From the NCBI GenBank assembly GCA_011364975.1, contig RDOE01000007.1:1-63704 (forward strand): DNA of 63,704 nt. The letters run 5' to 3'. Positions 45,723-55,212 of this stretch are shown one piece after another. Source of the DNA: Promethearchaeota archaeon (GTDB lineage: Archaea; Asgardarchaeota; Lokiarchaeia; Sigyniarchaeales; SOKP01). The notes beneath the pieces were generated by a model that was not told the DNA's origin, did not search any database, and saw only the letters and a list, made by a program, of their open reading frames with translations. Made by a program: the position numbers and the translations under genes. How positions within the stretch are numbered: the stretch's first letter is position 1; each line of letters opens with the position of its first letter.

Positions 45723-45917
45723 TATAACCCTAAATTATGAAAGCAATTCATTTAAAATTCTTATTCTGTTTTCAAATGCTTTTTTACAAATATATAGTTT
45801 ACGATTAAAAATCATAAAGACTTATATTGAGCAATTAAATGTTAAAAGGTTTATATTTCTTTTAAATTATATAGCTCAACTATAAATTGAGTATTATTAT
45901 ACTATACTAAGAAAATT

Positions 45918-47477
45918 ATGAAGGAACAAATAAAGATCGCGATCACAGGAGCAAACGGTTATCTTGGAACTAACACTATAAAAGCAGCAATAGAGAGAGG
46001 TTGGTTGGTAAATGCTGTGATAAGGAGAGAAGAAGTTTTTGAAGAAGTTAAAAATCTTGGCACAAAACCATTTTTAATAAGAAAATTCGATATCCCTCAA
46101 TTAGAAGCTGCATTTAAAGGATGTAAGGCAGTTATCCATTTTGCTAATATAGTATGTGGTAGTAAAAACCAATTTGAAAACGTAAATATTGAAGGTATGA
46201 AAAGTTTATGCATTGCTGCTAAAAATTCAGGTGTTTCAAGAATAATATATCCTTCAGGTCTCGGTGTTGATAAATATAAAATAGAGACCTGGGCAAATAA
46301 TAATTATTTTTATTCCAAAAATAGAGCAGAAGAATTGCTTATGAGCAGTGGTGTTCCTTATGTTATATTTCGGCCATCCTATATTTTAGGGCCTAATGAT
46401 GAATTGATCCCAGAAATTATAGAACAAATTTATGATGGGATAGTATACATTGCGGGAGATGGGACTATTCCGATGCAACCTATATTTATAAGGGATGCAA
46501 CGTCAGCTTTTTTAAATGCTGCTCAAGGAAATGGAAAGGATAACGAAATTTATAATCTAGTTGGACCTGAAACCACAAATATGGTTAATATAGTAGACCT
46601 TGTTATAAATAAAATTAAAGAAATGGGATTAAATTTGCCCGCTCCGGAAATTCGTCATATTTCATTTGATGAAGCTGCAAGATTTCTAGAAATTTGTCAA
46701 GAGATGGTTGATGTAATGAAATGTGATTTGATAAAAGATGGTAATGTAACTGCAAAATCATTAAATTTCACCTTATCTTCACTAAATTCTGCAATAGAAG
46801 CAGCAGTGTATGAAAAATTGGATATAAAACTAAATTATAATCAAAAGCAAGCGATATTATTACTATCTGGAGGCATTGATTCTACTACTGCTCTTTATTG
46901 GGCATTAAAACATAATTATGAAGTAATTGGACTTTCATTGAATTATAAATGGAGACCTGAAAAGGAGAAAGAAGCTGTAAAAAAATTAGTAGAACTTACT
47001 AATATTAAACTTATAGAAATACCAACACCCTATATAATGGTTGCTACCGATTTAAGATTAGAAAGTTATCCCGTACCTTCTGTAATTAATGCACCTGAAG
47101 GATATATCCCACTTCGGAATTTAGTTTTTTACTCAATCGCAGCATACTTTGCAGAAATTTATGGAATTACTACTATTATTGGTGGACATATTAAAGAGGA
47201 TTTTAAACGATTTAATGATTCAACTCCTGCTTTTTTCACAGCTCTTCAGGATCTAATTAATTTCTCTAAAAATAAGGGAGGGAAAAATAGAATAGATTTT
47301 ATCTTTCCGTTATCCGATTTGAATAAATCAGAAGTAGTAAAAATGGCACAGGAATTAAATGTACCTTTAAATCTAACCTGGAGTTGTTATAGCGATTTTG
47401 AAAAAGCTTGCGGAAAATGTATACCTTGTCAATCACGTGAAAAAGCTTTAAAGCAGTTAGCTGAAAGTAATAAATAA
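45918..47477 (+). CDS. SDR-type epimerase/dehydratase fused to QueC (7-cyano-7-deazaguanine synthase)
   Basis: The 519-aa single frame holds two enzymes. Residues 1-300 are an extended short-chain dehydrogenase: TGANGYLGTNT for NAD(P), IYPSGLGVDK, and the YFYSK catalytic Tyr-Lys motif. Residues about 309-519 are a QueC domain: PP-loop LSGGIDSTT at 316-324, YIPLRNLVFYSIAAYFAE, IIGGHIKEDF and the zinc site CYSDFEKACGKCIPC. QueC converts 7-carboxy-7-deazaguanine to preQ0 with ATP and ammonia. No stop or ribosome binding site separates the parts, so the fusion looks real. It is divergent from queD. The SDR substrate is unknown. Confidence 0.88.
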   Translation: MKEQIKIAITGANGYLGTNTIKAAIERGWLVNAVIRREEVFEEVKNLGTKPFLIRKFDIPQLEAAFKGCKAVIHFANIVCGSKNQFENVNIEGMKSLCIAAKNSGVSRIIYPSGLGVDKYKIETWANNNYFYSKNRAEELLMSSGVPYVIFRPSYILGPNDELIPEIIEQIYDGIVYIAGDGTIPMQPIFIRDATSAFLNAAQGNGKDNEIYNLVGPETTNMVNIVDLVINKIKEMGLNLPAPEIRHISFDEAARFLEICQEMVDVMKCDLIKDGNVTAKSLNFTLSSLNSAIEAAVYEKLDIKLNYNQKQAILLLSGGIDSTTALYWALKHNYEVIGLSLNYKWRPEKEKEAVKKLVELTNIKLIEIPTPYIMVATDLRLESYPVPSVINAPEGYIPLRNLVFYSIAAYFAEIYGITTIIGGHIKEDFKRFNDSTPAFFTALQDLINFSKNKGGKNRIDFIFPLSDLNKSEVVKMAQELNVPLNLTWSCYSDFEKACGKCIPCQSREKALKQLAESNK

Positions 47478-47830
47478 ATTAAAACTCTTAATAAATTATT
47501 ATAATAATATTATCTTCGGTTCACAATGGGGAATATTATTATATTCTCAGGACACATTTAACATTAATCATTCAAAATCGTTAGATATCGAAGAGCCTTG
47601 TTGTGATGCTATATCTTTATATCATACTTTTTTACTTATTGAATTAAATAAAATCACAAAAAAAATCTCACATCAATAACGTAATAATGATAACTAAATT
47701 ACGGAAACTTGATTAAAATAATAATAAACTATATAATTTCTAATTAATATATCACACAAGATATAAGCTTGAATTTAGAGTTCATTAATTTTATTAATTA
47801 AAAAAAAAATTTTCATTTAAATTCTATATA
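47478..47830. other. 353-base intergenic region
   Basis: This AT-rich spacer follows the SDR-QueC gene and precedes the zinc-ribbon membrane protein gene. It contains an 11-base inverted repeat at its left end. I see no tRNA and no convincing small gene; the longest candidates are a few codons. The promoter of the next gene should lie toward its right end. Confidence 0.4.
47501..47542. repeat. inverted repeat after the SDR-QueC gene
   Basis: ATAATAATATT (47501-47511) is perfectly complementary to AATATTATTAT (47532-47542), with a 20-base loop that is less AT-rich (TCTTCGG...ATGGGG). It begins 23 bases after the stop. A hairpin at the transcript 3' end is the simplest reading; its A/T-only arms allow chance. 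Confidence 0.4.
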
Positions 47831-48949
47831 ATGACCGAAGAAAAAGAAGAGAAGCAGATTGTTAAGCATTGTGTATATTGTGGCGCAAAAGTCAAAAAAG
47901 ATCAAGCCTATTGTCCCCAGTGTGGAAAATTAGTGATAAAAATTAAAGGTAACTCAGAGAAAGAATCATCAAAAGAGATCACTCCCTCGATACAGAAAAC
48001 CCCAGTTAAATCAAGGAAATGTTCAAATTGCGGAGCGATTATTACATCCACTATTTTAGAGCAATGTCCAATATGTAATACGAAATTAGAGAAGCTTCCT
48101 AAAGAGTTGATCGCTACTACTACGATCTCCACACAAAAAAAAACAGGCTTCATTTTCTCAAATAAAAAATTAGTGCCTGAACAAAAATTTATCTTAAAAA
48201 AGGATATTTGGAATTTTCGAGAAGGAATTTCAGTTTTTGGAAATTCATTATTGGCTTATGTTACAATTCGATTTCTTATAATCCTATTAATAGCATTTCA
48301 ATTTGATCCTGAAGGAACAGGAACAATCGATCTCAACATCACTACTCTCATTTTAAGTCAAATCCCTGATATAATATTTGGAGTATATCCATTATGGTAT
48401 ATCTATTCAAAAAAGCATAATTTGAAGAAATTAAGCTTATATTTAAATCTAAAATCTTCTTTAAAAGCCCTTATGATTGGTATCATTGGTAGTATCGGGC
48501 TTATTCTTCTAGATAATTTTTCTTCTATCATTATTGAGTTTATGTATAATTCTGGAATGGATTTTTTTAATATTTTTGAATATTTGGGAGAAGAATATCT
48601 GGTAATTAAAAATGCAGATATATTTTGGATAATCCTTTTATGTATCTTATTAAGTTTATCCGTTATTTCAACAGAATTAGTATTTAGAGGCGTTTTACAT
48701 AATAGCCTAAAAGCACAGTTTGAAAATAATTTAATCGGGAGGATTTCTATTATTTTAATCGTTGCATTGATTTATGCAGGGTTATTTTTACTTTTTTCTT
48801 GGCCAGTTGGATTATATTTCTTCGCTATCAATTTTCTTGTTTTCATAATATTGGGCATCCTCTTTGAAATTAATGGTAACCTACTTAACACAATTTTAGC
48901 TAATGCAATTTACAACATCATCCTAGTTATCTTCATATTCATTTTTTAA
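47831..48949 (+). CDS. double zinc-ribbon membrane protein with degenerate CPBP (CAAX-protease-like) domain
   Basis: The 372-aa protein begins with two zinc ribbons (CVYC/CPQC at 14-31, CSNC/CPIC near 63-84). A linker and a membrane domain of about eight segments follow. The segment STELVFRGVLHNSL resembles the EExxFRG motif of CPBP proteases but has Thr for the first Glu. The later His positions are also changed (LIYAGLFLLF, and LANAIYN for AHxxxN). It is therefore probably an inactive relative acting as a scaffold or regulator. Compare the intact CPBP protein at 58803. Confidence 0.78.
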   Translation: MTEEKEEKQIVKHCVYCGAKVKKDQAYCPQCGKLVIKIKGNSEKESSKEITPSIQKTPVKSRKCSNCGAIITSTILEQCPICNTKLEKLPKELIATTTISTQKKTGFIFSNKKLVPEQKFILKKDIWNFREGISVFGNSLLAYVTIRFLIILLIAFQFDPEGTGTIDLNITTLILSQIPDIIFGVYPLWYIYSKKHNLKKLSLYLNLKSSLKALMIGIIGSIGLILLDNFSSIIIEFMYNSGMDFFNIFEYLGEEYLVIKNADIFWIILLCILLSLSVISTELVFRGVLHNSLKAQFENNLIGRISIILIVALIYAGLFLLFSWPVGLYFFAINFLVFIILGILFEINGNLLNTILANAIYNIILVIFIFIF

Positions 48950-49083
48950 CCACAACAAACAGATCCATTATTCTTTAATATATAAATTTAATAATAAGAA
49001 AAATCAAATATCTCTAGTGGTATTATTAATAGGTTTACCTCTATTATTTACGACAAATTCTAATCAATACGGAGATAAGCAGA

Positions 49084-49803
49084 GTGGTTAAAAAACGTTA
49101 TCGAAATAGAGGTAGTAAGGATAATATAATTATTTCAATTGCTGGTGCACATGGTATTGGAAAAACGACGATTTTCAATATTTTAAAAAAAAATTTAGCT
49201 GAAAATACGAAATTTAAATTTTTTCCTGAAAGATATAAGAAGATACCACCATTTCCATTTGGTTCAGGTGATAAACAAATTGCATTCCGAAGTGAAATAC
49301 ATTTTCTCCAGCAGCTTATTAAAAGAAACAAAAATATTACAAATTTTGATAACAGGTATAATGGAAGAGTCATTATCTTAGATAGAACACCAGTTTGTGT
49401 TTTAATTTATTCAAAAAGTTTAAATCTTAAGGAAAAAGATTATGAACTTATCTTAGATATGTATAATTCAGTAAAGTGGAAAGAAAATTACATAATCTAT
49501 TTAACAGCTAAACCAGAAACAATTTTAAAAAGAATTATACAAAGAGGAGCTATTGACAAAATTCGTAAGCATTGGAATGAACATGATAAAGAATATCTAT
49601 TAAAAATTCTCTCCTATTATAATGAATTTTTATTATCTAAAAATCAAGCTAAAAATGTATTAATACTTGAAACAGACAATCTCACCGCTGAAGATGTTGT
49701 AGAAGAAATAAAGAAAATAATTACAGATTTATCCGGTTATTCTTTTAGAAAGTCTGATAAATCTCCAAATACACAAAAGAAAATAAATGAATTTTTTGAT
49801 TAA
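49084..49803 (+). CDS. dNK/thymidylate-kinase-like P-loop kinase
   Basis: The 239-aa protein has Walker A GAHGIGKTT near residue 19, a FPERY element like the substrate Glu-Arg of deoxynucleoside kinases, VIILDRTPVCVLIYS (DR motif) and a C-terminal lid with ILKRIIQRG. It probably phosphorylates a nucleoside or nucleotide; which one is not visible. GTG 49084 is supported by GGAGAT 7 bases upstream. The C-terminal tail (about 210-239, FRKSDKSPNTQKK) is polar and disordered. Confidence 0.75.
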   Translation: MVKKRYRNRGSKDNIIISIAGAHGIGKTTIFNILKKNLAENTKFKFFPERYKKIPPFPFGSGDKQIAFRSEIHFLQQLIKRNKNITNFDNRYNGRVIILDRTPVCVLIYSKSLNLKEKDYELILDMYNSVKWKENYIIYLTAKPETILKRIIQRGAIDKIRKHWNEHDKEYLLKILSYYNEFLLSKNQAKNVLILETDNLTAEDVVEEIKKIITDLSGYSFRKSDKSPNTQKKINEFFD

Positions 49804-49904
49804 ACGATAAAAAAATATATTAATATGGATTATTTGATATAAATTAATAAAATATAATTATAATTACATTTAATTTAATTAGAATTAAAGGTTCTTGATT
49901 TAGT

Positions 49905-50897
49905 ATGTCATCTCTTGTTCAAGATATTCGTGATAAAATGAGATCTATCCTCAAGATTGAAGAAGATAAGACAGATTTGGAAAATCTAGCAGTTTTATCC
50001 AGAGTTGGAATGAAAGTTGCATCCGCAATTTCATCTGAGTTAGATGCGGATGCTACATCCGCTTCAAGTACTGCTTTAATTGATTTAGGATTAAGATTAA
50101 GCGAAGCGACAGCACATGGGGCCTTAACTGAAATAATTCTTCATAATACTTCCGGATATAGTATACTTTTAGCGATAAATGATGAGTATATAGTTTTTGG
50201 GGGCCTTAAAAATGTATATAGAATAGGGTATTATTTAGGTTATTTAAGAAATTTAGCAAGAAAGCTAAATCGATTAATCTCTGGAGATCAATTAACCGAG
50301 ATGACTTTATCTTTAGAAGAATCTGAAAAAGCGAAATTACAGATTGAAGATAGTGAAGGATTAACTAGTATAAAATTACCAAGTACTGAACAGGATAAGG
50401 CTGCTTTAGATGATTTATTAGGATTTTTGGATAACTGGGAAAAGGAAGGAGCAGATACTGAGGAATTAGAAGCAAAAGCGGAAAATAACATTGTATCAAT
50501 TCCAAAATCAATGGGGATTGAATATGAAAAAGTTATGGAACATACCATGCATCAAGATGAGAAAGTATCACCAGCACCTCCTGCAGTTCAAGATACTGGT
50601 TCACAATTCAGAGTATACGATGATGAAATTCCCCCCATTCCCCTTGAAGATTATACTCCTATGGAAATAGAGGAAGATGAAACTGTTCAAGAACCCCAAA
50701 TTGTTCAAGAACCCCAACTTATACAAGAACAAGTTACAAGTACAAATTTACCTTCATTAGAAGAATTACCCCCCCCAGATTTTAATACAGACTTTATAGA
50801 AGAAGCTACAGAATACGATACTCAATTTGTTTTAGACAAAGAGTCGCAAACTTTTGAGAGTGTATTAAAAGATCTAGGATGGGATGAAGAAGATTAA
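49905..50897 (+). CDS. roadblock/LC7-like protein with acidic C-terminal tail
   Basis: Residues about 20-115 fit the roadblock/LC7 fold: LAVLSRVGMKVASAIS, TALIDLGLRLSEATAHGALTEIILHNTSGYSILLAINDEYIVFGGL. In eukaryotes these domains bind and regulate small GTPases. The rest (about 150-330) is acidic, Pro/Gln-rich and disordered, with a short tandem repeat VQEPQ at about 260-272. The last helix (TFESVLKDLGWDEED) may be a binding motif. It stands alone. Several GTPases in the window could be partners, which is inference. Confidence 0.8.
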   Translation: MSSLVQDIRDKMRSILKIEEDKTDLENLAVLSRVGMKVASAISSELDADATSASSTALIDLGLRLSEATAHGALTEIILHNTSGYSILLAINDEYIVFGGLKNVYRIGYYLGYLRNLARKLNRLISGDQLTEMTLSLEESEKAKLQIEDSEGLTSIKLPSTEQDKAALDDLLGFLDNWEKEGADTEELEAKAENNIVSIPKSMGIEYEKVMEHTMHQDEKVSPAPPAVQDTGSQFRVYDDEIPPIPLEDYTPMEIEEDETVQEPQIVQEPQLIQEQVTSTNLPSLEELPPPDFNTDFIEEATEYDTQFVLDKESQTFESVLKDLGWDEED

Positions 50898-51060
50898 TTA
50901 AATATCTTTAAAGTTAATAATATCATCCGTATGATTTACTCTATAGTTTTATTTATACTCTTTATATAATAATTAAGGAGAAAAATAGCAAATATTAAAT
51001 AATCTTCTCTCTAATCATTATTTAATTTTTATTTAAAAAAAATTATTAATGTGAACTGAT

Positions 51061-52404
51061 ATGAATCAAACAGAAGAAATTCAGCGAAATAGAACCACAA
51101 CTTTAAGAAAATTAAATTTTAGTCTACCACGACTCCCAAGCGCTATTGTTCTTGGAATAGAAGGATTTGTTTTATTTGCATTATATTATCTTGGATATGG
51201 AGTACCCTCAATTCTCGTTGGATTTGCTCAATCTATGGGATTTCTTTCAATTGCAGCAGGCCAATTCTTACTTGGTTGGATAAGTGACGCAAAATATACA
51301 AAATGGGGCCGGAGAAAGCCATGGGTTATTATATTTTCTCCTTTACTTGGTATTTCATTCATATTCCTTATGTTACCTGGTTTAGTATTGCCTGATCTCT
51401 CGAATAAGACCCTTCTCTTTTATTGGTTATTGATCTGGGATATTGTATTTAGATTTTCTTATTCTTTAACTACAGTTTATCAAGCATGGATGGCGGAACA
51501 GTTTCCAGTACAAGAACGACCCGCTGTTTCACAAATGCAGAATACAATGAATTACATTGGAAATGCAATTATGCTTATTTTTGGCTTGCTAATTTTTACA
51601 CCTGCATTTACTGTGATTAGTTCATATATTCCAAGCTCAGTTTTATACCCTATCTTAATATTTGGAATATTTGTTATAATTATATATATTTTAATCGTAT
51701 TTACTATGCCTACCGAACCGAATTTTAAAATGGATTCAAGTATTTTTAAAAACTTGATAACCATTGTAAAGAATAAAAATTATATGAGCATAGTATTAAT
51801 GCAGGGAATCGCAAGTTTTGCATGGTCAATAATTACTACTGTGATGTTAACTTTCATAGAATCTGTTTTAGGACTTAGTGGACTCAGTTATTATATTGTA
51901 GCAGTATGTTTAGTAATTGGATTTATTATTACGTTATATGTATGGCGAAAAAATATCCAAAGGATGGGAAAAAAGAGGGCTTTATTATTGTTATTTCTAT
52001 TTGCAATAATTCTTCTTCCAACTTCATTGATTGGATTAATACCAATTGCCACGAATATTATTTTTGGAATTATCTTTATTCTGATAATAGCTGCGTCATT
52101 AGCGGGATGGTCGCTTTTCCCTTATATATACTATGCTGATTTAGCTGAAGATGATGAAAAAAGAACGGGTGAATTGAAAGCAGGAATATATACTGGTTTC
52201 CCTAGTATACTTCTTAATATATTTCAAGCTTTTGGTCCTTTAATTATTGGAGCTATATTAATGCTTCCAGATATTACAGTCGGAACCTTGACATATTCTT
52301 TTGGTTTGGTTTTATGGGGCCCAATTTGCTCTTTAATACTTATTGCTACCTACTTTTATACGAAAAGATATGTTACCTTGGATTTTGAGTGGGAAGCAAA
52401 ATAA
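51061..52404 (+). CDS. MFS transporter, sugar-type (GPH/SUT-like)
   Basis: The 447-aa protein has about twelve TM segments. The first intracellular loop LLGWISDAKYTKWGRRKPWVIIFSPLLG matches the DxxxTxxGRRxPW motif of glycoside-pentoside-hexuronide and sucrose transporters. The motif PVQERPAVSQMQN and the late EDDEKRTGELKAG loop also fit. It probably takes up a sugar or glycoside by cation symport. It is convergent with the cold-shock gene. Confidence 0.88.
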   Translation: MNQTEEIQRNRTTTLRKLNFSLPRLPSAIVLGIEGFVLFALYYLGYGVPSILVGFAQSMGFLSIAAGQFLLGWISDAKYTKWGRRKPWVIIFSPLLGISFIFLMLPGLVLPDLSNKTLLFYWLLIWDIVFRFSYSLTTVYQAWMAEQFPVQERPAVSQMQNTMNYIGNAIMLIFGLLIFTPAFTVISSYIPSSVLYPILIFGIFVIIIYILIVFTMPTEPNFKMDSSIFKNLITIVKNKNYMSIVLMQGIASFAWSIITTVMLTFIESVLGLSGLSYYIVAVCLVIGFIITLYVWRKNIQRMGKKRALLLLFLFAIILLPTSLIGLIPIATNIIFGIIFILIIAASLAGWSLFPYIYYADLAEDDEKRTGELKAGIYTGFPSILLNIFQAFGPLIIGAILMLPDITVGTLTYSFGLVLWGPICSLILIATYFYTKRYVTLDFEWEAK

Positions 52405-52408
52405 TTAA

Positions 52409-52440
52409 TTTTTTTTTCTTATTTTCTCCTTTTTTCATTT
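52409..52440 (+). terminator. T-rich terminator after the sugar-type MFS gene
   Basis: A run of nine or more T followed by CTTATTTTCTCCTTTTTTC lies right after the MFS stop and before the convergent cold-shock gene. Such tracts terminate archaeal transcription. Confidence 0.45.
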
Positions 52441-52461
52441 TACAAAATCTAATAATGTAAT

Positions 52462-52695
52462 TTAATATCGCCTATCCTTTACTAATACTTTTACATGTAA
52501 AGCTTCTGGACCTTTTTTTGAATCTGAATCATTTAAGGTAAATTCTACTTCATCCCCTGCATCTAATTTCTTAAAGCCTTCCATATCAATACTAGAAAAA
52601 TGAACAAATACATCTTGTTCTCCATCGGTTGTAATAAAACCAAAACCCTTTTTATTGTCGAACCACTTAACGATTCCTTTTTTCAATTCTGGCAT
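52462..52695 (-). CDS. cold-shock domain protein
   Basis: The 77-aa protein is a typical [18 protein letters not shown] (RNP1 KGFGFI), DVFVHFSSI (RNP2 VFVHF) and LDAGDEVEF. It binds single-stranded RNA or DNA and acts as an RNA chaperone. The family is rare in archaea, and its presence fits Asgard or horizontally acquired gene content. The gene is single and convergent with the MFS transporter. Confidence 0.93.
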   Translation of the reverse strand: MPELKKGIVKWFDNKKGFGFITTDGEQDVFVHFSSIDMEGFKKLDAGDEVEFTLNDSDSKKGPEALHVKVLVKDRRY

Positions 52696-52886
52696 AAAAT
52701 AAATCCCAATTATCTTCTCTTTTTATTACTTTATTTAATTTATAAATAATAATCTTAATTTTCGTTTTAAAAACGAAATTTAAGAAAATAAGTAAAATTT
52801 ACTTTTAAAAGTTTTTTAATACCCTTTTTGCAAGACCTTAAAGACCAATAAAAACAAAAGGAATCATCAATTATGTACATTTGAAT

Positions 52887-54245
52887 ATGACAATTTTTGA
52901 AAAAGTCTTGGAGATTTACCAAAAATATTACATTTGTACTCACTGTTTAGGAAGAATGTTTTCACTGTTAGCAACTGAAACAACTAATTATGATCGAGGT
53001 AGTTCAATATTACTAACAATTACCATGGAAAATCACAGAAAATACTTATCATCTAATAACAATGATGATAAAGATGCCATATTAATATTAAAATTAATAG
53101 CAGAAAACGCGAATTTCTCTCCTGCTAAACAAGTATTAGTTAATGAAGGAATTGACTTCAGAGTTAATAACACAACCCAAAAATGTTTTCTATGCGAGAA
53201 TATTTTTTCAAATCTTGAGCCGTACATTTTTGCTGCTAAGAATAAGGTCAATGGGATAGAATTTAATAACTTTTTAGTAGGATCCTCAATAAAGTCAGAA
53301 ATTATTAATAAAGAAGATTCATTTAAAGCTGAATTCAACTTACTAGACGCTGAATCATTTAAAACTCACTTTAATCGTGAAGTTGGTAAGCAATTATCAC
53401 TGATCATAAATAAACCCACTGAATTTGGGAATCCTGAAATGACAATTATATTTCATCTCAATTATAATTCTTTTCAGATTGATTTACTGATTAAATCATT
53501 ATTCATCTCGGGAAGATATAACAAATTTATAAGAGGAATACCTCAAACTCACTGGGAATGTCGAACATGCAGAGGGAAAGGATGTAAAGCCTGCGATGGA
53601 ACGGGAAAGCAATATATCAACAGCGTGGAAGAATTAGTTAATCCAGAATTTCTTATTACCTCAAATTCCACTGATTCAAAATTTCATGGAGCTGGAAGGG
53701 AGGATATTGATGTGAAAATGCTTGGAACAGGAAGACCTTTTATATTAGAGCTAAAGAATCCGAAGATTCGATCGATAAATCTTAATAAAATACAGAAACG
53801 AGTTAATCATAAAAATAAAAAAAAAATCAGAATAAGTAATTTACAATTTAGTAATAAAGATCAAGTAAAGATGTTAAAAGCTAATGCTGAAAGTACTAGG
53901 AAGACTTATAGGGCATTAGTGAGGTCGACCCAAAAATTAGATAAAAATAATTTTATAACTCTTTTAAATCAATTAAAAATAAGACTTGAAAATCAGAATA
54001 TTGACCAAAGAACTCCAATAAGAGTTTCTCATCGTCGAGTAGACAAATATAGACAAAAAAAAATCTTTGAAATTCAAGGTTTTTTTAAAAAACCGGATTT
54101 ATATGAATTTATTGTAGATACTCAAGGAGGTACTTATATTAAGGAACTCATTAATGGGGATAATGGAAGAACCAAACCCTCTTTTACAGATATCTTTGGC
54201 ATTAATCTTCAATGTGAAGAACTGGATGTTCTTAAAATCCATTGA
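52887..54245 (+). CDS. pus10: tRNA pseudouridine synthase Pus10
   Basis: The 452-aa protein makes pseudouridine 54/55 in archaeal tRNA. N-terminal zinc-binding Cys pairs (CTHCLGR, CFLCEN) precede a THUMP-like region. The catalytic domain has GAGREDIDVKMLGTGRPFILEL with the catalytic Asp, and an additional Cys-rich insert THWECRTCRGKGCKACDGTGK. The end VDTQGGTYIKELINGDNGRTKPS is typical. ATG 52887 is taken over TTG 52881. It heads the translation and transcription block that follows, as in many archaea. Confidence 0.93.
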   Translation: MTIFEKVLEIYQKYYICTHCLGRMFSLLATETTNYDRGSSILLTITMENHRKYLSSNNNDDKDAILILKLIAENANFSPAKQVLVNEGIDFRVNNTTQKCFLCENIFSNLEPYIFAAKNKVNGIEFNNFLVGSSIKSEIINKEDSFKAEFNLLDAESFKTHFNREVGKQLSLIINKPTEFGNPEMTIIFHLNYNSFQIDLLIKSLFISGRYNKFIRGIPQTHWECRTCRGKGCKACDGTGKQYINSVEELVNPEFLITSNSTDSKFHGAGREDIDVKMLGTGRPFILELKNPKIRSINLNKIQKRVNHKNKKKIRISNLQFSNKDQVKMLKANAESTRKTYRALVRSTQKLDKNNFITLLNQLKIRLENQNIDQRTPIRVSHRRVDKYRQKKIFEIQGFFKKPDLYEFIVDTQGGTYIKELINGDNGRTKPSFTDIFGINLQCEELDVLKIH

Positions 54246-54347
54246 ATCTTACTTCATTGACTAAAATCATAAAATAAATAAATTATAAAATATACAAATT
54301 CATACTTGAATCAATTTTAAATTTCAAAAAAATAAAGTGAAAAACTA

Positions 54348-54656
54348 TTGACAATTCATAAAGGATATAGAAATAAAACCAGAAAAAGACATCGAAAGAA
54401 CGTAAGAGATAAAGGTCTGGGCTCTGTAGATAAATATCTAATTGAATATAATGTTGGAGATAAAGTAGATATCATATCAGATTCGAGCAAACATAAAAGA
54501 GGCCTTCCTCATCGCAGATATCATGGAAGGACTGGGACTATTATTGGAGAGCGAGGACGATGTTATGAAATTGAAGTTAAACTAGGGAATTCTAAAAAAT
54601 TTCTTATAGTCGGAAAGGAACATATTAGAATAAATCAAGGGTCTATAAATAATTAA
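54348..54656 (+). CDS. rpl21e: large ribosomal subunit protein eL21
   Basis: The 102-aa protein matches eL21: HKGYRNKTRKRHRKNVRDKG, VGDKVDIISDSS, HRRYHGRTGTIIGERGRCYEIEV and a final IRINQG. The start is TTG 54348 with GTGA 7 bases upstream; no ATG lies nearby. It is followed by rpo4 within 25 bases. The order pus10, eL21, rpo4, DUF655, ksgA is the usual archaeal cluster. Confidence 0.95.
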   Translation: MTIHKGYRNKTRKRHRKNVRDKGLGSVDKYLIEYNVGDKVDIISDSSKHKRGLPHRRYHGRTGTIIGERGRCYEIEVKLGNSKKFLIVGKEHIRINQGSINN

Positions 54657-54681
54657 AAGCTTATTCTAAAAAGGGAAATAT

Positions 54682-55044
54682 ATGTCTGGAAGAAAAGTAG
54701 AGGAAAAAACAGTTTCAATTCCTGAAGTAAAAAAAATCATGGAAGAAGTTAAAAAAAAAATAGAGGAAATCGATTCTGAAGAGGGATTGTCCCATTTTCA
54801 AGAAATTACCTATAATTATGTCAACAAATTCGCTAAAATGAGCGAAAAAGATGCACAAAAAATAACTAAATTCTTAAAAGAAAAATATGAAATTGAAGAA
54901 ATTTATGCAATAAATATTGCTAATATTGATCCTAAATCTGTGTTAGAATTAAGGATGATTCTAGAAAAAAGTGTGGTTGGAAAATCATTCACTGATGATC
55001 AACTCCAAGAAGTTCTTTATCAAATAGAAGAGTTAAAATCTTAA
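54682..55044 (+). CDS. rpoF: RNA polymerase subunit Rpo4 (RpoF/Rpb4)
   Basis: The 120-aa protein matches archaeal Rpb4, which forms the polymerase stalk with Rpo7. Features are EKTVSIPEVKKIMEEV, LSHFQEITYNYVNKFAKMS and a C-terminal HRDC-like helix ending FTDDQLQEVLYQIEEL. Its place directly after eL21 is conserved in archaea. AGGGA lies before ATG 54682. Confidence 0.94.
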   Translation: MSGRKVEEKTVSIPEVKKIMEEVKKKIEEIDSEEGLSHFQEITYNYVNKFAKMSEKDAQKITKFLKEKYEIEEIYAINIANIDPKSVLELRMILEKSVVGKSFTDDQLQEVLYQIEELKS

Positions 55045-55212
55045 ACTTTCTATTTTAATTATAGGATGCCTAAAAATATTCGCTAATCAACGAAGAATTT
55101 ATAAATTCTAATTGGTTTAAATTTTAATGAGCATGCCTTATTAATAAAGGAATATTAAAAATTAAAAAAATTATGCATATCGGGAAAATAACTAATAAGA
55201 AAATTGGTCGAT

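Noticed and set aside
47478..47830. Possible small gene or preQ1-type riboswitch near SDR-QueC
   Set aside because: It lies downstream, not upstream, of the QueC gene; only a hairpin and very short frames are present.
50684..50717. Tandem DNA repeat of 18 bases
   Set aside because: Two copies only, inside a coding region, encoding VQEPQ units; part of the roadblock protein tail, not a separate element.
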